A stretch of 64,000 bases of DNA from Pantoea conspicua. Lineage in GTDB: Bacteria; Pseudomonadota; Gammaproteobacteria; Enterobacterales; Enterobacteriaceae. The stretch lies in assembly GCF_002095315.1 (NCBI RefSeq), contig NZ_MLFN01000015.1:1-64000 (forward strand). The letters are read 5' to 3'. A program made the translations under genes and the position numbers. Below are positions 60,252 to 64,000 of this stretch, in pieces (within the stretch, counting starts at the first letter, position 1; each line of letters opens with the position of its first letter). Under the pieces are notes generated by a model that worked only from the letters and a program-made list of their open reading frames with translations, did not search any database and was not told the DNA's origin.

Positions 60252-60656
60252 TTAGAATATCCAGCCCGCGTGACGCATAAATTCGCTTTGCAGCGCGGTG
60301 GCTTTGTCCCATTCACCGATCATTGCCAGCTGATGGCAGAGACGAGTCAGGGATAGACGCGCCAGCTGGTAGGCCTGAATGCGAAACAGGCGGTCGCGGT
60401 CGCTATTGCCCATCTCCTGCACCAGCCGATGATGCAGTTTGCCCATCGCATGCAGGTAGCTCTGGTCATCTCCGTTCAGCTGGCAGACTTCTGCCATATC
60501 CAGACAGGTATCATTAAACTGACGTAATTGCTGAAGGGAACAGTCGGCCCGGTCAAGTCTGGCCTGCGCCAGGTAGAAGTCGACGGTGATATCGCGCACC
60601 GAAAATGTGTACTCGTCAATTTTATGCTGCAGCCAGGCAGAGACAGAAAGCGTCAT
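60252..60656 (-). CDS. Fur-boxed small helical protein of unknown function
   Basis: I do not recognise the family. The ATG at 60656 (AGGGTGG upstream) gives 134 residues starting MTLSVSAWLQHKIDEYTFSV; the longer frame to 60809 would cross the Fur box. The protein appears all-helical, without signal peptide or membrane segment, and has three cysteines and several histidines (MGKLHHRLVQEMGNSDRDRL, LCHQLAMIGEWDKATALQSE). The spacing of its helices recalls TPR-like or hemerythrin-like bundles, but no motif is diagnostic. A perfect 7-1-7 Fur box 20 bp upstream points to iron repression. It is convergent with ydiJ and divergent from the suf operon, which suggests a role in iron or Fe-S homeostasis. 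Confidence 0.65.
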   Translation of the reverse strand: MTLSVSAWLQHKIDEYTFSVRDITVDFYLAQARLDRADCSLQQLRQFNDTCLDMAEVCQLNGDDQSYLHAMGKLHHRLVQEMGNSDRDRLFRIQAYQLARLSLTRLCHQLAMIGEWDKATALQSEFMRHAGWIF

Positions 60657-60676
60657 AACGCCACCCTGAATATGAA

Positions 60677-60691
60677 TGATAATAATTATCA
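60677..60691. promoter_or_regulatory. Perfect Fur box
   Basis: TGATAATAATTATCA is an exact 7-1-7 Fur inverted repeat. It lies 20 bp upstream of the small gene on the minus strand and about 355 bp from sufA, so the small gene is the likelier target. The remaining spacer to sufA (60692-61045) is AT-rich, with a hairpin near its end and no gene. Confidence 0.8.
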
Positions 60692-60979
60692 TATGCAACC
60701 GGGTCGGGATTGCAATTGCGGCGGCAGAAAAATTTAACGATTTATATGACCTCTCGATATAATCGGAAATAACATTCCGTTTACATCGCAGAAAGGCGTA
60801 ACCTATCAATAACCGCTTTTATGGAAAGTGATTTTTTTAAAAAGAGTGATTTATTAATAGGTTATATCGGGACTCTTCCTGTGTTCTGTCTCACCGCAAA
60901 GTGAGTTGAAGGGTCTATGCTTAATAAACGGGCGAATAAAACAGCACAAGATGATTATCCCTGCAAAACAAGAGGTTGA

Positions 60980-60998
60980 AGTGATCAGTCAGATCACT
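60980..60998 (+). promoter_or_regulatory. Hairpin or operator upstream of sufA
   Basis: AGTGATC and GATCACT are perfectly complementary around AGTCA, 47 bp before sufA. It may be a protein-binding palindrome or an mRNA leader hairpin. In E. coli this region is controlled by Fur, IscR, OxyR and IHF; I could not assign it to any of them. Confidence 0.35.
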
Positions 60999-61045
60999 AC
61001 CATAGGGGGATAGCCTGAAAAGGTCCGGACTCAAGAGGTATCAAC

Positions 61046-61420
61046 ATGGCATCCGTTAATGCAGACTCTTTCTCACCCGACGATTTCGTCTGGAAAGGGC
61101 TGACGCTGACTGAAACCGCAGCGCAACAAATTCTCAATCTGGCTGCTCAGGACCCTGATGTCAAGGGACTGCGGGTAGGCGTGAAACAATCCGGCTGCGC
61201 CGGATTTGGTTACGTCATGGATCTGGTGAAAGAGCCAGTCGATGACGATCTGCAGTTCTCGTTCCACGGCGCAACCCTGTTTGTGCCGCTTCAGGCGATG
61301 CCATTTGTTGATGGCACCGAAGTGGATTACGTTCGCGAAGGCCTGAATCAGATTTTTAAATTCAATAACCCTAAAGCTCAGCACGCCTGCGGGTGTGGCG
61401 AGAGTTTTGGCGTCGAGTAA
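61046..61420 (+). CDS. sufA: Fe-S cluster assembly A-type carrier SufA
   Basis: Carries assembled Fe-S clusters to target apoproteins under iron starvation or oxidative stress. 124 residues with the three conserved cysteines of A-type carriers: one in VKQSGCAGFGYVMDLV and two in HACGCGESFG. First gene of suf, followed within ten bases by sufB. AAGAGGTATCAAC precedes the ATG. Confidence 0.94.
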   Translation: MASVNADSFSPDDFVWKGLTLTETAAQQILNLAAQDPDVKGLRVGVKQSGCAGFGYVMDLVKEPVDDDLQFSFHGATLFVPLQAMPFVDGTEVDYVREGLNQIFKFNNPKAQHACGCGESFGVE

Positions 61421-61427
61421 GTGAAAT

Positions 61428-62921
61428 ATGTCACGACACAGCGAAACATCTGACGATGTACAAATCTGGGAAGGCAAGCTCAATTACAAAGAGGGCTTCT
61501 TTACCCAATTGCAGACCGAAGAATTTGCCAACGGCATCAATGAAGATGTGGTGCGCGCAATTTCGGCCAAGCGTAACGAGCCAGAGTGGATGCTGGAGTT
61601 TCGTCTTAAAGCTTTCCGTGCCTGGCTTGAAATGGAAGAGCCGCACTGGCTGAAAGCGCATTACGAGAAACTCGATTACCAGGATTACAGCTACTATTCC
61701 GCACCGTCGTGCGGTAATTGCGATGACAGCTGCGCTTCTGAGCCGGGAGCAACCCAGGCATCAGGCAGTGCGCCGGCCAGCGATTATCTGACGCAGGAAG
61801 TGGAAAATGCCTTTAACCAGCTGGGTGTACCGGTGCGTGAAGGACGTGAAGTGGCGGTTGATGCCATTTTCGACTCCGTCTCGGTTTCCACCACCTATCG
61901 CGGCAAACTGGCGGAGCAGGGGATCATCTTCTGTTCATTTGGCGAAGCGATTCATGAACACCCGGAGCTGGTGAAGCAGTATCTCGGCACGGTGGTCCCG
62001 GCCAACGATAACTTCTTTGCTGCACTGAACTCGGCCGTCGCCTCAGACGGGACCTTTGTTTATATCCCGAAAGGCGTGCGCTGCCCGATGGAGCTGTCGA
62101 CCTATTTCCGCATCAACGCAGCGAAAACCGGTCAGTTCGAACGCACCATCCTGATTGCTGATGAAGGCAGTTATGTCAGCTACATCGAAGGTTGTTCAGC
62201 ACCGGTCCGTGACAGCTACCAGCTGCATGCAGCGGTAGTGGAAGTGATCATCCATAAAAATGCCGAAGTAAAATACTCGACGGTGCAAAACTGGTTCCCG
62301 GGCGGCGAAGGCGAGGGCGGTATCCTCAACTTCGTCACCAAGCGTGCGCTGTGTGAAGGCGACCACAGCAAGATGTCCTGGACGCAGTCAGAAACCGGTT
62401 CAGCCATCACCTGGAAATACCCGAGCTGCATTCTGCGCGGTGATTACTCGGTCGGCGAGTTCTACTCGGTAGCGCTGACCAGCGGCCACCAGCAGGCGGA
62501 CACCGGTACCAAGATGATTCACATCGGTAAAAACACTAAATCGACCATTATCTCGAAAGGGATTTCTGCCGGTAAAAGTGAAAACACCTATCGCGGCCTG
62601 GTGAAAATCATGCCGACCGCCACTAACGCGCGTAACTTTACCCAGTGTGACTCAATGCTGATTGGCCCGGACTGTGGTGCACATACGTTCCCGTATGTTG
62701 AAACCCGCAACAATACGGCCCAGCTTGAGCACGAAGCCACCACCTCACGTATCGGCGAAGATCAGATGTTCTACTGTCTGCAGCGCGGTATCAGTGAAGA
62801 AGATGCCATCTCGATGATCGTGAACGGCTTCTGTAAAGACGTGTTTTCGGAGCTGCCACTGGAATTTGCCGTGGAAGCCCAGAAATTGTTAGCCATCAGC
62901 CTTGAGCACAGTGTGGGCTGA
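61428..62921 (+). CDS. sufB: Fe-S cluster scaffold subunit SufB
   Basis: Core scaffold of the SufBC2D complex on which Fe-S clusters are built. 497 residues, near the E. coli length of 495. The N-terminal part includes [20 protein letters not shown], followed by a cysteine-bearing insert ([14 protein letters not shown]). The beta-helix core ends with [20 protein letters not shown], the scaffold cysteine in DCGAH, and [20 protein letters not shown]. Its start is seven bases after sufA. Confidence 0.95.
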   Translation: MSRHSETSDDVQIWEGKLNYKEGFFTQLQTEEFANGINEDVVRAISAKRNEPEWMLEFRLKAFRAWLEMEEPHWLKAHYEKLDYQDYSYYSAPSCGNCDDSCASEPGATQASGSAPASDYLTQEVENAFNQLGVPVREGREVAVDAIFDSVSVSTTYRGKLAEQGIIFCSFGEAIHEHPELVKQYLGTVVPANDNFFAALNSAVASDGTFVYIPKGVRCPMELSTYFRINAAKTGQFERTILIADEGSYVSYIEGCSAPVRDSYQLHAAVVEVIIHKNAEVKYSTVQNWFPGGEGEGGILNFVTKRALCEGDHSKMSWTQSETGSAITWKYPSCILRGDYSVGEFYSVALTSGHQQADTGTKMIHIGKNTKSTIISKGISAGKSENTYRGLVKIMPTATNARNFTQCDSMLIGPDCGAHTFPYVETRNNTAQLEHEATTSRIGEDQMFYCLQRGISEEDAISMIVNGFCKDVFSELPLEFAVEAQKLLAISLEHSVG

Positions 62922-62963
62922 TGCCGTCACACGCGTTGCCGGAAGCAATGTGAAGGAATAAGT

Positions 62964-63710
62964 ATGTTAAGCATTAAAGATTTACAGGTAAGTGTTGAAG
63001 ATAAAGCCATTCTGCGTGGTCTGAACCTCGAAATTAAACCGGGTGAAGTCCATGCCATTATGGGCCCGAACGGCTCAGGCAAAAGTACGCTGTCTGCCAC
63101 GCTTGCCGGACGCGAAGACTATGAAGTGACCGGCGGATCGGTCACCTTTAAAGGCAAAGATCTGCTGGAGCTGGCACCGGAAGAGCGTGCCGGTGAAGGC
63201 ATCTTTATGGCCTTCCAGTATCCGGTTGAGATCCCTGGCGTCAGTAACCAGTTTTTCCTGCAAACGTCGGTTAACGCGGTGCGCAAATACCGTCAGCAGG
63301 AAGAGCTGGATCGCTTCGATTTCCAGGACTTTATCGAAGAAAAAATCCATCTGCTGAAAATGCCGGAAGATCTGCTGACCCGTTCAGTTAATGTTGGCTT
63401 CTCCGGTGGCGAGAAGAAGCGTAACGACATTCTGCAGATGGCGGCGCTGGAGCCGGAACTCTGCATCCTTGATGAAACCGATTCCGGTCTGGATATCGAT
63501 GCGCTGAAAATTGTGGCTAACGGCGTCAACAGCCTGCGCGATGAGAAGCGTGCCTTTATCATCGTTACCCACTACCAGCGTATTCTGGATTACATCAAGC
63601 CAGACTTCGTACACGTTCTTTATCAGGGCAAAATCGTGAAATCTGGCGACTTCTCGCTGGTGAAACAGCTGGAGGAGCAAGGTTATGGCTGGCTTACCGA
63701 CGAAGAGTGA
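62964..63710 (+). CDS. sufC: Fe-S assembly ATPase SufC
   Basis: ABC-type ATPase of SufBC2D, cytoplasmic and not a transporter. 248 residues. Walker A GPNGSGKSTLS (near residue 34), signature FSGGEKKRNDILQMA, Walker B ELCILDETDSGLDID, switch histidine in IIVTHYQRIL. AAGGAAT precedes the ATG. Its end overlaps the sufD start by 26 bases. Confidence 0.95.
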   Translation: MLSIKDLQVSVEDKAILRGLNLEIKPGEVHAIMGPNGSGKSTLSATLAGREDYEVTGGSVTFKGKDLLELAPEERAGEGIFMAFQYPVEIPGVSNQFFLQTSVNAVRKYRQQEELDRFDFQDFIEEKIHLLKMPEDLLTRSVNVGFSGGEKKRNDILQMAALEPELCILDETDSGLDIDALKIVANGVNSLRDEKRAFIIVTHYQRILDYIKPDFVHVLYQGKIVKSGDFSLVKQLEEQGYGWLTDEE

Positions 63711-64000
63711 TTCTGCGCTGCAACAGTGGCATCACCTGTTTGAATCGCGCGGTGACGTGCGTTCGCTGCAGGCACAGCAGCACTGGCAGCAACTGATGCG
63801 GGTTGGCTTGCCGACTCGCAAGCATGAGAACTGGAAATACACCTCACTGGATACTTTCCTGACCCAGCAGTTTGTGCTGCCAGAGGCACCGCAAACGCTG
63901 AGTGCTGAGCAGGTCGATGCGCTGGCCCTGCCACTGGATGCAGTGCGTCTGGTCTATGTTGATGGTCAGTTCCAGCCCGCGTTAAGTACCCGCGACAGCG
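63685..64000 (+). CDS. sufD: Fe-S assembly protein SufD (3' truncated by window end)
   Basis: Partner of SufB in the scaffold. The ATG at 63685 lies inside sufC after GGAGGAGCAAGG and opens MAGLPTKSDSALQQWHHLF. The family phrase GLPTRKHENWKYTSLDTFL is present. About 105 codons are visible, against roughly 420 in the full protein; the frame is open to the last base. The sufS and sufE genes expected next are beyond the window. Confidence 0.92.
   Translation, partial: MAGLPTKSDSALQQWHHLFESRGDVRSLQAQQHWQQLMRVGLPTRKHENWKYTSLDTFLTQQFVLPEAPQTLSAEQVDALALPLDAVRLVYVDGQFQPALSTRDS

Overview
The window looks like a chromosomal segment of an Enterobacterales bacterium, most probably in the Pantoea/Erwinia group. 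The evidence is the high coding density, GC-rich codon use, and an E. coli-like gene order running thrS-infC-rpmI-rplT-pheMST-ihfA-btuCED-nlpC-ydiV-selO-aroH-ppsR-ppsA-rprA-ydiK-ydiJ-sufABCD. Several non-E. coli arrangements are mixed in. The genus is an inference from gene content only. No rRNA, tRNA, CRISPR array or complete insertion sequence was seen.

Layout: 1-5.8 kb is the 3' part of an assimilatory nitrate/nitrite reduction operon (nasB fragment, nasA, cobA-type siroheme synthase). A repeat-rich spacer follows. 6.2-13.4 kb is a sugar or polyol catabolic unit: a DeoR-family repressor facing an operon with two short-chain dehydrogenases, a ribose-type ABC transporter and a DUF2291 lipoprotein. 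A palindromic MITE-like element lies inside this operon. At 13.6-15.0 kb is a YchO-like inverse autotransporter. At 15.4-21.6 kb is the complete arginine succinyltransferase operon astCADBE behind a good sigma-54 promoter. Then come spy and the SOS gene cho.

23.3-25.3 kb is an AT-richer islet with an orphan Hcp (type VI secretion tube protein), an unrecognised protein with an Ala/Gly-rich hydrophobic core, and an unlisted small membrane ORF between them. From 25.3 to 37.5 kb are yddG, nadE, an MFS exporter, osmE, a DUF6515-like protein, tcyP, ydjM, kduD-kduI, hxpB, yniB, yniA, ydiZ and ydiY. pfkB, which lies between ydiY and ydiZ in E. coli, is absent. 37.6-47.5 kb is the translation and cobalamin block. 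It carries classic leader controls: a ThrRS anticodon-mimic hairpin, an AUU start for infC, and the pheM leader with its attenuator. 47.5-64 kb runs from nlpC to sufD, which is cut by the window edge. It includes the sRNA gene rprA, with an RcsB box at the expected place, and a Fur-boxed small gene of unknown function just upstream of suf.

A recurring oddity is that four genes (the small membrane ORF, nadE, selO and ppsA) each lose their frame by what looks like one missing base in or next to a short G/C homopolymer run. NadE is normally essential, so base-calling or assembly errors explain these better than gene decay. Regulatory sites read by eye (LexA, BaeR, KdgR, Cra, PurR, Fur, RcsB, sigma-54) are matches to known consensus patterns and have not been tested.
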